Of a DNA stretch of 64,000 nucleotides, positions 1 through 12,799 are shown one piece after another. The stretch lies in the NCBI GenBank assembly GCA_037074705.1, contig CM073590.1, forward strand, positions 182,436,746-182,500,745. Direction: 5' to 3'. Every line of letters starts with the position of its first letter. Within the stretch, counting starts at the first letter, position 1. The stretch comes from Zhengitettix transpicula (Eukaryota > Arthropoda > Insecta > Orthoptera > Tetrigidae). The notes beneath the pieces are model-generated. The model ran no database searches, was not told where the DNA came from, and was given only the letters and a program-made list of their open reading frames with translations. The translations under genes and the position numbers were made by a program.

Positions 1-81
1 CTGGAGTTATTTTAATTCTTGATTTGAATTTTCGTATGAAATCTATCTTTTGTATCCTTTTTTAAAAAAAATATTTAGAAT

Positions 82-190
82 ATGATTAATTTGGATGACA
101 TAGATAATGAAATACTTATTTCATCAATTCAAGAAAGACCTGTGTTATTGGATAAAACACATTCTGCCTCAACTCTTCAAACAGCGTGCT
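82..190 (+). CDS. Possible first coding exon of a MADF-like DNA-binding protein
   Basis: An ATG at 82 opens 36 codons up to a consensus donor (GTAAGT at 191). The peptide begins MINLDDIDNEILISSIQERP and continues with VLLDKTHS. The pattern of acidic residues, then two hydrophobics, then RPVLxDKT is how MADF domains begin (known family feature: the first helix of a Myb/SANT-like DNA-binding fold in insect regulators, also found in proteins encoded by some Harbinger transposons). Only the first helix is present and no continuation was found downstream, so this is either an exon whose partner lies far away or a relic. Without the splice, the frame stops about five codons later. Confidence 0.25.
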
Positions 191-1746
191 GTAAGTTCTT
201 TCATTAATTTGATGAACCCAAATCAGTCGATTTTTTCTTCTAATTTTCATTCGACGACGAAATAACAGTAATGATAGAATCTGCTCTCTGTTCATTTCGA
301 ACTACACTGTTCAAAGCACTCTCAATTGAGAATCGTGCTGCGGAAAATTTACAGCCGCGATAATAATCGCTGTTCTTGTAAGGCTCTCGATTTCTTTGAA
401 ATTCGACGATAATTTTACAGCAGCGATAAAAATCGGGGGTAAGCATATCTTAACAGGGCATGATTATTGTATACATTTACAATATGGTACCACGTTATGC
501 ACCTAACTGAAAACTAGGAAACTTTGATGTTGGCAGCAACGACCCGATGAGAGAGTGCTGCGTACTTAAACAGAATTTGTTTTTTCTTACAGATATTCTG
601 AAATTTCTTCCTCAATGGCCGAATCTTGAGATTCTTTAAATTCTCCAACATCACGAGTATCCAGAAAAATTACCTTGCATTTATTTATTGCCTATCAATA
701 TGGTCTTCATATGCAGTTTCTAGAGTTTCAATTATTCCATTGTGGTGATTTTTACATGCGCGTTAAATGGTATAAAACATGAATTTATTTATTTATAAAT
801 TATTGTAAATTCCAACTACAAATCCGCTTATTAATTTATACAATTTTTTATATTTTCGGAAAGGGCTAGTCACCGTTTGGTAAAAAAAAAACATAGTAAC
901 TCCATCTCAGTGGTTTTAAGAAAATCGCGGTTTTAGAACAACAAAAAAATCAATTGAGCTCCATTTCACGAGAAATGTGATGAATGAATAATTTCAGGGG
1001 TTGCATACATAACGTTACAGATCCTGGTGATAGATACCTTTAGAAAAATAGGATGCGGCTTCCTCTGCTCCGATTTTTGTCTAGTCTCGCAGTTTCCTGG
1101 TTGCAGCTAAGGGGCATAAACGTATCCCCCTATTTTTCGGTTTTATGATGTGTTAGCACATATGAAAAAGCAGTGCTGGCATCTCAACATATGATGAACA
1201 AGCCTCGCGAGCATTTCCCCATCTGGGGAAAAAAGCAATCCACTTTAATTTCGTGATCTAGCCGGTAGCCTTGCTTTTGATCAGTTTGCAGAGAAATCCC
1301 CAACTGTGGGACTTCTGGCGTCGGCAAGGTATGGTTACTAAAGCAAACCATTATTTTGAAATGTCTGAACGATCTGCGATGTTAGACACTTTGCATCTGA
1401 TTTGAAAGTCAATTTTGGACCAAATTATAGAGGAGATACTGGATCACACCACACCATCATAAACGGTATAATTATTTTTGAAATTTGTACTAACGTGTTC
1501 GAAGAAGGTGGAAGTAACTTGCAATTACCTGTAGGTCTATAAAGGGGTTAAACTTCCTCACTTATTCAACGTAATGCCGTAGTGTAATTCCAAACTTATC
1601 ATTTTATTTTCTGAAGTACCCGACGGTTTAGTTCATCGAGGTTTTTGTATCATCAAGTATCATTTTTACAGAATTTTTCCATATTTATATAATTTTGCCT
1701 TCGCTTCCACTTATATACGCCTACCAAATATAATTGAGATCAATTT
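191..1746. other. AT-rich spacer, no gene recognised
   Basis: No convincing exon or RNA gene. About 1,030-1,125 holds a stretch weakly similar to the reverse complement of 9,545-9,665 (shared core CCTCTGCTCC, then TTTCCTGGTT a few tens of bases on), probably an old dispersed repeat. The minus-strand open frame 240-446 resembles nothing known to me. Confidence 0.4.
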
Positions 1747-1894
1747 TAGGCGAATGCCGGGTAGGATCCTTGAATTACAGTCCGGGGGCCCTAGTTAACC
1801 CTTGGCTACCTTCCGCATCTCCCCTTTCAAATCCCTTTCTATGTTATTAAAAGGGGAGTTGCCAACACGTGGATTACCCTCATGTAGCCTGTTA
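1747..1894 (+). repeat. 3' fragment of the ~550-bp poly-A retroposon
   Basis: Starts at the internal landmark GGCGAATGCCGGGTAGGATC and ends at CATGTAGCCTGTTA. It matches the last ~150 bp of the full-length copies at 32,891, 36,994 and 37,579. The tail lacks a clear A run, so the copy is old or trimmed. It belongs to the CATGTAGCCTGTT 3' subtype. Confidence 0.85.
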
Positions 1895-2628
1895 AGGAAT
1901 TTTTCCATACGTACGAAGTCCTCATTTAAGCCAGATTTATTTTTATTATAATCTTTCAGAAAACAGAATTCTATCTCAATTATTTTTGATAGGCGTAATA
2001 GAGACGTATATAACTGAAAGCGAAGGTAAAATTATATAAGGATGGAATTATTCAGACTGGGGGAGATGTTACAAGTTCAGTTCGTTTGCATTGTGATTAA
2101 TATACATTTATATCCTATTTCAGAAACACGGTATTACCCAAGTGGCACGCTCTCAACGTTTCCAGTTTTCCTTTGCATCATGCAAACGCAACTAATTGAA
2201 TCTCACTGGTCGTCTTAACGAAGTCAGCTGCCGAATGCTTTCATCTTTCTCTAATTGCGTTCCTTTATTCCAGTTTCTCCGGAACACGAGAGACGTTCTC
2301 GGCGACTGTTGTTTTCACTTGCCGCTCGCGTTCTAGTTCGGTGTCCGGTTCTTTCCGAGTTTAGCTTTCCTACGACGGCTCCAGCAGGTCTGCAGGACAT
2401 TCGTCACTCGATCAAGGTCACAAAATTCTACCCGGCCAACTACTCCTGCTGTGCAGAAATTCTCTATACAGGTGACAATGAGAACGAAATGTGTTTAATG
2501 TAAGAATGCCTTTTACTACATTTAAAAAAAATATTGCAATACTTCGTTTTGGAGAACCCTGGAGAAATCAGGTCTATCTCTCGCGGTCACTGAATTTAAC
2601 ACACGTCATAGAAGTATACAGGGATCAT
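1895..2628. other. Spacer with one GC-richer block
   Basis: Mostly AT-rich. About 2,255-2,490 is GC-richer and open in one plus frame for 82 codons. The peptide shows no recognised domain and no convincing splice borders, so it is not called as a gene. Confidence 0.3.
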
Positions 2629-2953
2629 CTGCCTCCTAAACTGGTCGAGGCACGGAGAAGGGAATGCTGCGTCCCCACAGCAAACTCCTCTTCCGCTATC
2701 GGAAGGGCGTGGGACAAGTACCCAATGCCCGACCTACCTGATGCAGGTTTTTCTATGGTTTGGCCTGCATTTCTTTAGGCGAATGCCGGGTAGGATCCTT
2801 AAAATATAGCCCGGGGGCCCTAGTTAGCCCTTGGCTATCTACCTCTACCCTTCCACATCCCCCCCTTTCAAATCCCTTTCCTATGCTATAAGAGGGGAGT
2901 TGCTACTATGTGGATTACCCTCTACATAGCCTGTCTACACCCCCCAAAAAAAA
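2629..2953 (+). repeat. 5'-truncated copy of the ~550-bp poly-A retroposon
   Basis: Begins at CTGCCTCCTAAACTGGTCGA, in the middle of the full element, and runs through GCGTGGGACAAGTACCCAAT and GGCGAATGCCGGGTAGGATC to a CCCCC plus A-run tail at 2,941-2,953. It has the second 3' subtype (ACATAGCCTGTCTACACC). The open frame across it is a recurrent shadow of the family and not a host gene. Confidence 0.9.
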
Positions 2954-5900
2954 GTTATATCAATAAAAGCGTCACCTTTCGTGGACAGTTGACTGGTTGT
3001 TCAGTAAACCGAATTCAAATCTCATGAATTTGGGTTGTGTAGTTTCGTACTGTACTCACAGGTTACAATGATATATTTGTCGGACTCACTCAAGTCTATA
3101 AAGATGAAACCCAGCCTTTTCCTACGTTAATCCCTAATTACAGAGTTACTTTCCAGCCATAAAAATATTAAAACTGAAAATTAAATAGATATCCAACACG
3201 CCTGACGATTGTTAATGTAACCTATTTAAGGCCACAAATAGATCATTTTTTGTTGTGGAAGAACCCAACAAAGTAATCAGTTCGATTTAAAAGATTCTTA
3301 TTAATAATTGGAAGTGTACTTCAGTCTGTATTTCCTAAAATGTTAATAAAAAATAAAACTGAATTTGCGTGATTAACATGACGAAGAACTATGACTGCAC
3401 TTGAATTGCAAGTCCTGTATGAAACGCGCTGGATTTTGAAAATCTACAGACACCATTGAAAAATATTAAAACACAAATAAATTAAGTGGCTATCTATATA
3501 CTACAATGGAAAACTAATTGAAGACATTTTTAAATAGAATTTCTCGTATTTCAATATACACTGTAGTCATTCGAGGGGCAGCTCACACTTACTGAAATCG
3601 TAGTCGTGTTATTTTGCTAAAAAAAACCAACTCTCATCGACAAAACTATACTCATATTTTTATCTTCAAACGTTTGAACCTGTTTCATGACCACGGGCAT
3701 TAATTTGAATCGTAATAAATTACAATCCAAAGTTAAATTGAAATTGGAACCTTAATTCTATGACACAAATAAGGCACTATGTTCCTAGAAAGTAACTATA
3801 TCAAACTTGTTTTATGGTAATTAAGGAGAGCGAGATATAAGACAGATTGTAAATTAAGTACTCAGTATGTTACATTGTTGTCGGATCGACTAAGTAAAGT
3901 TGACCTGATCAGAGGATCAGGTTAGTCATTCCTCTAAAAGAACTCAGATTAATGTACTGGTTTACAATGCGAACAATATAGGAGAACGTAGGACCTACCT
4001 GTTTACTTGAAAATTGGTCAGCAATAAGCGTACCTGCATAATTAAACTGAGGAATGATCCGGCATCATCACTGACTTATATTTTTCCTGTATATTGGATG
4101 CTTCGTCTATTACGAATCGTACATTAGCACTTTACCCAAGAAACGAATACAATCGTATGTGTAAGTGGACGGTAATTAGCGAGTGAAAGGTCAGTTAGGA
4201 TGCAATTTTTCTCATTAAGAACTTCATGCTTCTATCTACTAATAGCATATAATTGACATGGCTTAGAGAAATCTGTCTTACTGCCTTAAACTAGGAAATA
4301 CGGCTTTCTCTTATCCAACTAATTTCCACTTCCCCCAAACGTTGTTGATTTTGGCTAAGCGATGGAAAACAGAATAAAATTTTCTCTTTATTCATTTGGG
4401 TCATCAATTATTTTCTTTATGTATCGTTTGGTTTAATACAAATACCTCCTTTCCACGTTACATAACTTTTTTTTTGTAATTTACGCAAGGCCAGTCTGAT
4501 AGTGAATGTAGTTGCTGTGCTATCACTTTATCTTCCATTTAGACACAGTGGCCAGATTTTCATCTTCAACGAACTTCTGCGTCTCTTCTCGAATCCTCGT
4601 CTGCGTCGCTGTCTGGACCGCACCTTACGATATTTGTTAAAAATTCTTGCAACAAATTTCACATCGTTCATGGTTTTGGCCTGCGCCTGCTTCAGAATAG
4701 ATCCTTGTTGTTGATGAAATTGGCTACATTTCGATTCGTAGCGGAGACTCTCTACTTGTTTTTTTTATTTATTTTTGCAATTACCTATTAACTTACCCTC
4801 GTACGACCGAGAATAAAATAGACGATGACATTGGAATTGTCAAAAAATAAATAAACAGTTTTAAATGATCGGTTTTTTTGATACAGCTGAGTAAAAAGTG
4901 TTTTTTTGAGGACAAAGGGGGAGAAACGGTGAGGACTGAATCACGAAAAACACAAAAGGCCGCCGAGAAAAGACGCAAATAAACCTGTCTTACAGAAATA
5001 GTCCCGAAACTAGTTGGAAACGTGAGTAACCAAACCTAGTGTGGTCTTCTGACACACTCAGACCATTACGTCTCTTGACACACTGGTCCGAAAGGATCAG
5101 AAGGAATCCTCGAGGTCTTTGGCCAGGATCATACCAACGTGAACTGACAATATATTAAATGTACTGTGTGTTTAGATTCTCCATCTCTTCACTTGCATAA
5201 AAATGCGTAATGAAGAATTTTAAATTAAAACTATAAAATATTTTCTCTGAATTGATATATCAGCCTCTTTAAATTTATTGCGGGATCTATAACCGTTACC
5301 CACTAAACATTTCATAGTCTGTAAGTAAAGAACTTGTCTGTATTCTACCAGCAATAAAAGACTAAAAGTTCTGGTGCCAAGGTCGCATGATCGAGGCTAA
5401 CCAGACGAGGAACATGCAAAAGTACGTTCGCTGGTTAAGTGAATTCAGTGGAATTGCAAATAATTTTTATGCTTCTAGAAAATTTATGTTGTGTCGGAAA
5501 TAAGTATGCGATTATAATGTTTGGTTAATATTCTATTTCTATATTTTATATATTTATTTTTCGATTAACTTGGCTTTTCCGTATTGCAAGTACCTATATT
5601 TGTTTCAGAATGACAGTCTCGGTAGTAAAAACAATAAATAATCAATTTTACTTGATAACCAACATTGGACGTATTTAATAATTCATGGGATATGTAATAT
5701 ATAATACTTCAGACAGAAATTCTTGTTTAAATAATACAAAAGTTCAAGGAATGTGTCAATAGCAGGTAGTCTTAAATATTCTTATTTTTTATACTGACAT
5801 TCGAAAAAAAAATGGCTGAGAAATCGTAAGGACGTACGTGATCTCATTGCTATTGTAGAGTGCAATTAATGAAACTTTCAGGGGATCGTATGACGTAAAC

Positions 5901-6782
5901 TAAATGCCTGGGAACTCCACAGAATACGAAATAAGTTCCAAGAATAACTAAGAATGAAATTGTGTGCTTTCTTTCGCATTGATTACAACGTTATCTACCT
6001 TGGATAATTTTAATGATAATTTAATAACAAATCCATATCCATAAAAACATGTTTGTTTAATTAGAATTGCATATAAATGTCATTACGTACGTATCGTTTT
6101 TGCATCAAAACCCTTTGAATGATATATTTTTGTTGAAATTTTATTAATGCGAACAATTGAATTCGGAGCATATCAATATTTTTCAACGATAACTTTGAAC
6201 ACGGATACTTACAACGTTTAACGAACTCCAGAAGAATACAATTTCAACGTTTCTTTCGTATGAAAGGAAAAAAATCTGCCTTCCTGGTGTAAATAATTTA
6301 ATAGCTAAATATTTTGAAGTCTCTCTTCCTGATGCGACCTACCGTTTTGATAGAACTTTAATAATATAATTTCGTTATTTATGATAATTGTAATGCGTCC
6401 AGTGAGCGTTATCAAATGAAGTAGTTCTCGCTGACACTGATTAAAAACCAACATTTTACTTCGAAGTGATTCGTCTTGAAATAATATTTGTAACGTGTAT
6501 TATTCCAATTACATAATCACGATACTGTTTCCTCCGCTAGTTTTCTACACAAGAAAGAAATTTGTGATGTTCTGGATCTGTTGAACGTTAAGTTTGATGT
6601 GAAGAAAATCTGAGATAAACTACTGCAGATTTCGTTTTAAGAAGTGAAAGACGATGAAGGGAAACTGATATCAAGTGATTTTTTTTTAAAGAATAGTAAT
6701 ACATGGACTTAATTTTTTTTTAATGGAACATAAAAATATAAATTATGAAATGGATTAAGAGTTCCGGTATCAATGTTGTCCA
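2954..6782. other. AT-rich spacer, no gene recognised
   Basis: About 3.8 kb with only short open frames lacking known motifs. The block at 4,500-4,710 is less AT-rich but carries no recognisable domain in either direction. Confidence 0.45.
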
Positions 6783-7170
6783 AGGTGGTCCTGGTGGTTG
6801 ACCTGTCCAACGATAAGGATGAAAATGTATCTTATTCCTCTGATTGGAGGATGTTTGTGCGTGTTGGAAAGCAGGGCTGACGATCGACTGACGGGAAAGT
6901 GTGTCAGTGAACTGCTACGCAAATCTTCCGGAGAGCAGGTCACCTACGAATCTCATAGAAAGTGCAGCAGTCCAGCTCATGTGGCCGTCCAGCGGATGTG
7001 GCCATTGCGTAACTGGACGAGAAAGTTTTGGGGCAATATGGACATTCGTGCGCTTTCTCACTTGTCAGAATCGGGGGCGGAAGAACGTTCTCGCATTCGA
7101 CCACCAACTAAATGGAAACTACAACGCCTTAGGTGTGCTGTCTCTTTATTTTGCGGAACTTTGCTTCAAT
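6783..7170 (+). pseudogene. GC-rich coding-like relic, family unknown
   Basis: This ~390-bp block is clearly GC-richer than the DNA around it and looks formerly coding. One frame opens as KVVLVVDLSNDKDENVSYSS, followed by DWRMFVRVGKQG, and then stops at 6,876. Another frame runs through the segment on its right (7,010-7,170), including TFVRFLTCQNRGRKN, VLAFDHQLNGNYNALG and VLSLYFAELCF. That fits one reading frame interrupted by a shift. A third overlapping frame (from 6,798) is also open, so frame choice is uncertain. I do not recognise the family. It could be a decayed host gene, a transposon gene or another captured sequence. Confidence 0.3.
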
Positions 7171-10100
7171 AGACATGCTCCAGGTAGCTTACATAAAGAC
7201 TCGACGATGGTTAAGAACGTAACACAAGACTCGGGATCTACAGAGGCTCAGAGACGGAGAATACTCAGAAACACCTGCATTATTTACAGCATCTGTCTTG
7301 ATTGGAAATGTTGTGTAATAAAGTCAATGCTATTCTAGCCGTATTTACCTCTGGGAATTAAGACGCAGATATTTGTACTATTGTTCCATTATCGATGTAC
7401 AGATAAAATCTTGAACAATAATCGCAAGAAGATAAGCAAACATGCCATGCTGGGGTCATAAGATCATGGAAAAATTACTTTTTCAGATCTGGAACAAGAA
7501 TTTCGGACGAAGTCGAACGATTAAGCAATTTAGAAGAAGAGGAAGAAGAGAAAAAGTCTGTACAAGAAACCTTATGTTAAAGCAATTTACATTTAAACAT
7601 TTGAAAACCACAAAGCGCTGTATTTTTATATCATAATACTTATAAAATACCTTAGCTGTAGGGTACCTAGTTCTAGAGCACATCTTTTTCTTACAAGTTG
7701 CTTGGAAGTGAGAAAATCATCGTTTCTATGGAGCCTGGATTTATTGAATTTAATGAGTTTTGTCTTCGAAATTGTGTATGAACATCAAGAAAAGTAATAA
7801 TTAATAGTGCAAAAGACTCAAAAAATAAATAAGAAATAATCATGTTTCTTTAGTAATTGCTTTAAATTACCGACTCTTAACTACACGAGGAAAAATTCCT
7901 AAAAAACAAAACAAAATGTTTCCAGTTCTATTATATTTAAAGTTAAAAAAACATTCTTATGTTTATTCTTTAATGAATAGTTGGTTAAATTTTATGATTT
8001 GGAGAACTAAGTACTGTACATACCATTCCTGGTAGATACTGGATAGTAGATACTTACTGTGTCTGTTAATTATATCTGATCGTGCCTATTCTGTTATTTT
8101 TTGGCGATTAGATTGTTTTAATGTTTAAAAATTTTACTTAATTATAAATTTACAACTAAATTGGTTAATGTTTTCATTTATTTAAGGACGTCAGATAAAT
8201 GTGACCGTTAAATTATTTGTATCGTAATTGATCATTTCTAATCATATTTATTAAATAAATCACTATCAATAGGAAATAGTTTGGATATCGTTAGAAATTA
8301 TTAATTCAGATAAGTTTCAGAAGTGTTATACATTAAGATTGTAATATATTCACTTAATGTTAAAACCAAGACTGATTCTTTAAGGAATAAGGTTGCTCTT
8401 CCGAAAATTTATACCTGCTCGCTCAGCGATGAGGATTGATGATGGGATCGGGGGGGTCGAGGGGGAAAGGTCTGTCCGCTTATGGCACGTCCGCTCATAC
8501 AACGCTCGCACATAGCACGACACCGTTTTCTTAACCGTAATTAGAGTTACGAAGGTGTATGTAGTTATTTCAGTACATCCATCGAATTCGTGTCTGAAGA
8601 AGTTCACAGTGCCCGTGAAGTACTCTGTAGATGTCGCGTTGAAACTGTATTTTCAAATCGAAAGTAGGCTAAAATCATATTAAACTTAATAAATTCTAAC
8701 AGACAGTGGCACGGGTTACCGCTTTCCGAATATTTACACATAATTTTATTCCAAAACGACCAACACTCTATTCAGAGACAAAGAAGTAGTATGGATAATT
8801 GAAAATGATTAATAATTTGATGTCTGGGTACACAAAATTGAATTTTCGATGACTGAACCAGTAAGGAGAAAGAAATGGCTTAGAGATTAAGTCTATAGTG
8901 ATTCATGATGTCTACTCGTATTTATATCCGTATTTGAGAGTTTTGTGTTACGTTTCTCTCTATATGATCTTTAACAAAGTTTATTTGATGGACTGAAAAT
9001 ATTACTTTTGTATCCTTCTGAACAAGAGACGGGCTTCCAGCCATTCAAGAGGATTAAATATTATTATTTCACAGTAAATGCAACTTAAGGGTGCAAGAAA
9101 CGTCAGGGGCATGCACCATCGCTGAGAAAAACAAAAGGCAAGGAAGCAGAATAATGAATTCGAAATATAAAATAAATTTATTTGCATATTAATTTTTTCA
9201 AGAAATTATTAGAAGATCTTATCATTGTATACAAATTATTAATAATACTTAATTCATTCAATAAATTTTTGTTCTCATATAACTCTTTTTAACAAATGAT
9301 GAACATTTTATGTAGTCCCATATTAAGAACGACCCGTCGTGTTGAATGAACCCACTTTGCAATTTTGCCGACAAAAATTCCAAATTGATCTTAATTGTAC
9401 AGTTTGTCAATGACACCTTTATCGTCCAGACCACGCGTGGTAAAAGGAATGGCGTGCCCCAAGTAATGGAATAAAAAGCGAGAGAAAAAGGGTGGCAGGA
9501 CTCCTTTATATGGGGCATGTTGAGATTTTATCATTGGTTTTGCACGTATCGAGAGAAAACAGGGCCGAAGTCGCATAACTGTAACCAGGAAAACTGAGGA
9601 CTACGAAACGATGAACGGGAGCAGAGGTAGCCGCTATTTTCCTAAATGCGCAAATAACACGGAAATATTCCACTAGAATATGGAAGGCTATTGAATCGAA
9701 CCCTGCAATTATCCAATCACTACAATTCTTATGAAATTGAAATCAATTAATTTTTTTTAGTTGTTTCAAATTACGCATTTTTTTTTTAAAAAAAACTGAT
9801 TATTTTGCATTGAAAAACGGTGGCTTGCAGTTTTCAGAAATAAAGAATAGGGTGTAATGAATTTAAGTAATTTTAATTCATAATATAAATAATATTTTAA
9901 ATAAATAAAATTTATTTTTCTTAGATAATTTAATACGAATTTTTATATAGATACCAACACAATGGTGATACTCCATTCTTATTGTAATAATTGTTTTGTC
10001 ATTTTTTTTTCTGTGCTTATAGGCAATTTATTTATTTATTAGAATATTACGGGGATCAACTAGATTTGAAGGCTACATCGCTTATGCCGAGACCTTCATG

Positions 10101-11082
10101 CACAGCTTTGGCCAATCACACTTCAGAAAGATAATTCCTATTATAATAAAATAATAAGGATGAATTTTTCTCGACAAATGATCGATTATATTGTGATAAA
10201 AATTGTGGCTCAGCTTTAAGTGAAGTATCGGATTTTAGGGAGTAATCTTCTGTTTACCCTGTATATAAACTATAATCGCTCTGATGGTGACACTTGACTT
10301 ATGCAATTTAGTGTTTATGTCGACAGAGTAACAAACGTGAAACCGGCAATTAACGGCAGTGAGAAAGTCTTGTGCATCATTATTTCCCTGCTTTCGCCTT
10401 CCAGTTTGTACAGATTTAAGAGTTAAAGCAAAGGCTTGGGTAATGGGCGTGGCAGGACTCGGCAGGAGACGGCTTTTGAGTGTCAGCGGGATGAAATCAT
10501 CTCGTGTCGCTTCACCAGCCTTCAATCAGTTCGTCGAGAGTTTACGTTGGCTCGTTGCCTCATTCCTATTCTAAACAGCGAAAACTAAGCTAAGAAAGCG
10601 CAACAATCATTGCTCAACGAGGTTGTTGCCATTTGTAAAACTGATTTTGCATGTTTTACTGTTTTTTTTTGCTTTCACGTCTTTCATTGTCTTCTTGCAC
10701 GAATATTTTGGAAATAAATTAAACACATAATTCGTTGTGTTAGTTTTCACTCCAAGTGTTATTGTATGAAAGTAAAGGACGGATAAAAGAATTAGCCTTT
10801 GGTCATGGGCCCGAACATTTGTGAGCAAAAGATGACATTACAAAGACCACAAATTCCCGAGGTCGCAACAAGTGCGTTCCTGAGAAAACTTAATCGGGAC
10901 TTTCCATAGCAAAGTGGAATTTACTGAAATTTATTCTTCAAAATTACAATGGAAAATTAAATCACACACCGCAATGTCGTTAATGTCACCGTAATAAGAT
11001 TAACGAAATATTTTTATTAACAAAACAATTTTAATAAAATTTATTTAAAAATGAAAAAACTTACTTCGGATAGGCTTTTGAG
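7171..11082. other. AT-rich spacer, no gene recognised
   Basis: Nearly 4 kb with no supportable gene. Blocks near 8,390-8,610, 9,545-9,665 and 10,340-10,570 are GC-richer and probably old repeats. The second is weakly related in inverted orientation to 1,030-1,125. Open frames in both directions at 10,235-10,574 lack known domains. Confidence 0.4.
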
Positions 11083-11226
11083 TATTGCCAACTGACAAGT
11101 ACAGTTGTATCGCTCTAGGCTCTTCTTCACACCTGACGAAAGGAACAAGGATACCAGAAACGTTTTGAGGAATTTATTTTATCACTTTTTTGTCTGAATT
11201 GGCTATCTTTCTTATTGAAAATTAAT
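11083..11226 (+). repeat. Single hammerhead-like repeat unit
   Basis: This unit is shared with 22,748, 25,646, 29,866, 42,665 and 47,757. It contains CTGACGA (11,133-11,139) followed by GAAAC (11,157-11,161), the two conserved core boxes of hammerhead ribozymes (consensus CUGANGA and GAAA). After the core comes a conserved block with TTGTCTGAATTGGCTATCTT. Such ribozymes are known in the terminal repeats of Penelope-like elements. The cleavage-site strand was not located, so activity is unproven. Confidence 0.6.
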
Positions 11227-12148
11227 TTTAGGTAACCAAAATTTTTGGAATGGTCAGTATTATGTTGTGTGTATATTGTTATTTGTATCGTGGTATGTTT
11301 ATTTACGAATCATAAATATACTGTTCAATCAGTTAATATAAATAATTTCACGGCCAGAATATTATCCTTCATAATTTCAGAATTTTTAATCCGGAAAATT
11401 GCTTTTAAAGTGGCGAAAACAGAGAAGAGACACATTGATTTAAAGGAATACTTAGTTATTTTTTTAAGTGATTTGGCATGTAGGATTATTGATAATCCGG
11501 TCTTGTAGGAGATTAAAATATTTGTCAGTTTCCATCAATACAGACAGTAAGAAACATAATTTTCAGTTAATCAGTCTTTGTTGCACTTGTGAGATATTAA
11601 ATTCTGTGGTGTGAGCCGGGTGTAGAAGGGACCGCCGATTAATAATAACCCCAACACACAGTTTGAGTACTATGGGAAGGTACATTTGCCACTCCGATCG
11701 CTTTGAAGGTTGGATGAGATCTATTTGGAATGTTGGTGATCGAGTTGTCCATTGTCTAGGAAGAAGAATCCGACGTTTTTAACAGTAACAGAATTACTCG
11801 CCTTCAGGGAAAATATTACGAATGAGATCTGGACACACGAGTCCGATCACTTCTTGAAGAAATAAACCTATTGAAATCAGTCTTAAGTTCGATAACCGTA
11901 TAGATAACTGAGGACTATGTCCCATGGATGGTTGAGAAGTTAGCGGAAAGAGTGGAAGAAAGGAAAGGGGATCTTTTGACCAGCCCGGGAGAACTGTAAG
12001 GGTTGCCTCTCCACTGATATTTAAGATATGACTTCGAAGAGGCATTTTTATGATCTATATAAATTTTGGGAAATGGACCAGAATTAAAAATTCATGTTAT
12101 ACTCAATTGCCACCAATTTCGTGATAGATATTAAATTAAGAAGGTTCG
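11227..12148. other. Spacer with probable old retroelement material
   Basis: No gene recognised. 11,590-11,830 is GC-richer and reads like untranslated or intergenic retroelement sequence, but no domain could be identified. Confidence 0.3.
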
Positions 12149-12300
12149 CGTGAGTCACAGGAGGAGTTACAGTTATGGGGAACGTTCACGCCTACCATGT
12201 ATCATTTCAGATGGAGATTGCCAAATTACTGGGTAATTTTGGCCGGGTCTGTGCCTCCGCGGACGGTAGTGATGTTGAACGTGTGGGAATTATGTGAATT
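12149..12300 (+). repeat. Dispersed repeat, arm 1 of an inverted pair
   Basis: The reverse complement of this stretch matches 15,629-15,790. Shared landmarks are GAGTCACAG near the left end, ATTACTGGGTAATTTTGG in the middle and GAATTATGTGAATTCG at the right. The family may extend right to about 12,490, where the DNA stays GC-rich, but the partner copy covers only this part. Class unknown; the open frames across it are not recognised as protein. Confidence 0.65.
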
Positions 12301-12799
12301 CGTTGTTAGCCACGGACTGGTCACAGAGAGGCTTGACCCTATAACGCTTGGGCGTGACCAGAGCATTTCACCGCTGGAGTTGCGCGTAAAATCCACGACT
12401 ATCGAAGGAGAAAGTCGTTTATCCGAGGTGTGTTGCTCATTCGTTACGCAACTCCGTGCTTTTAAATGTATTAACTCCCTTTCGCCGCTCATTTACACAG
12501 GACTCTGGCTATAAAATATTCATGAACACACTACACAGTGATCAGATGGTTTATTACGTAGCTGTGAGGAACTAACTTCTTTTCCCTGACTTGATCTTCT
12601 GGTTCCGCTCGTGTCTTATACATACATATTTATCACGTACACTTGCAGTGACGGTAATTCTTGGATTAGTCACGACATAATTTACTTAATATGGTAACAG
12701 AAAGTTTTCCGTCTTATGAAATTCCATTTATGATAAGATCAAGGATTATTCCACAAATATGTCCGCAGTTATTATTCACAAGCTCATATTAACAATGTC

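Noticed and set aside
3898..3926. ACCTGATCAGAGGATCAGGT hairpin as a terminator or site
   Set aside because: An 8-bp stem of this kind is expected by chance in 64 kb, and there is no gene beside it.
9258..9576. Overlapping minus-strand frames as small genes
   Set aside because: No recognised motif, AT-rich composition and partial overlap with an old dispersed repeat.
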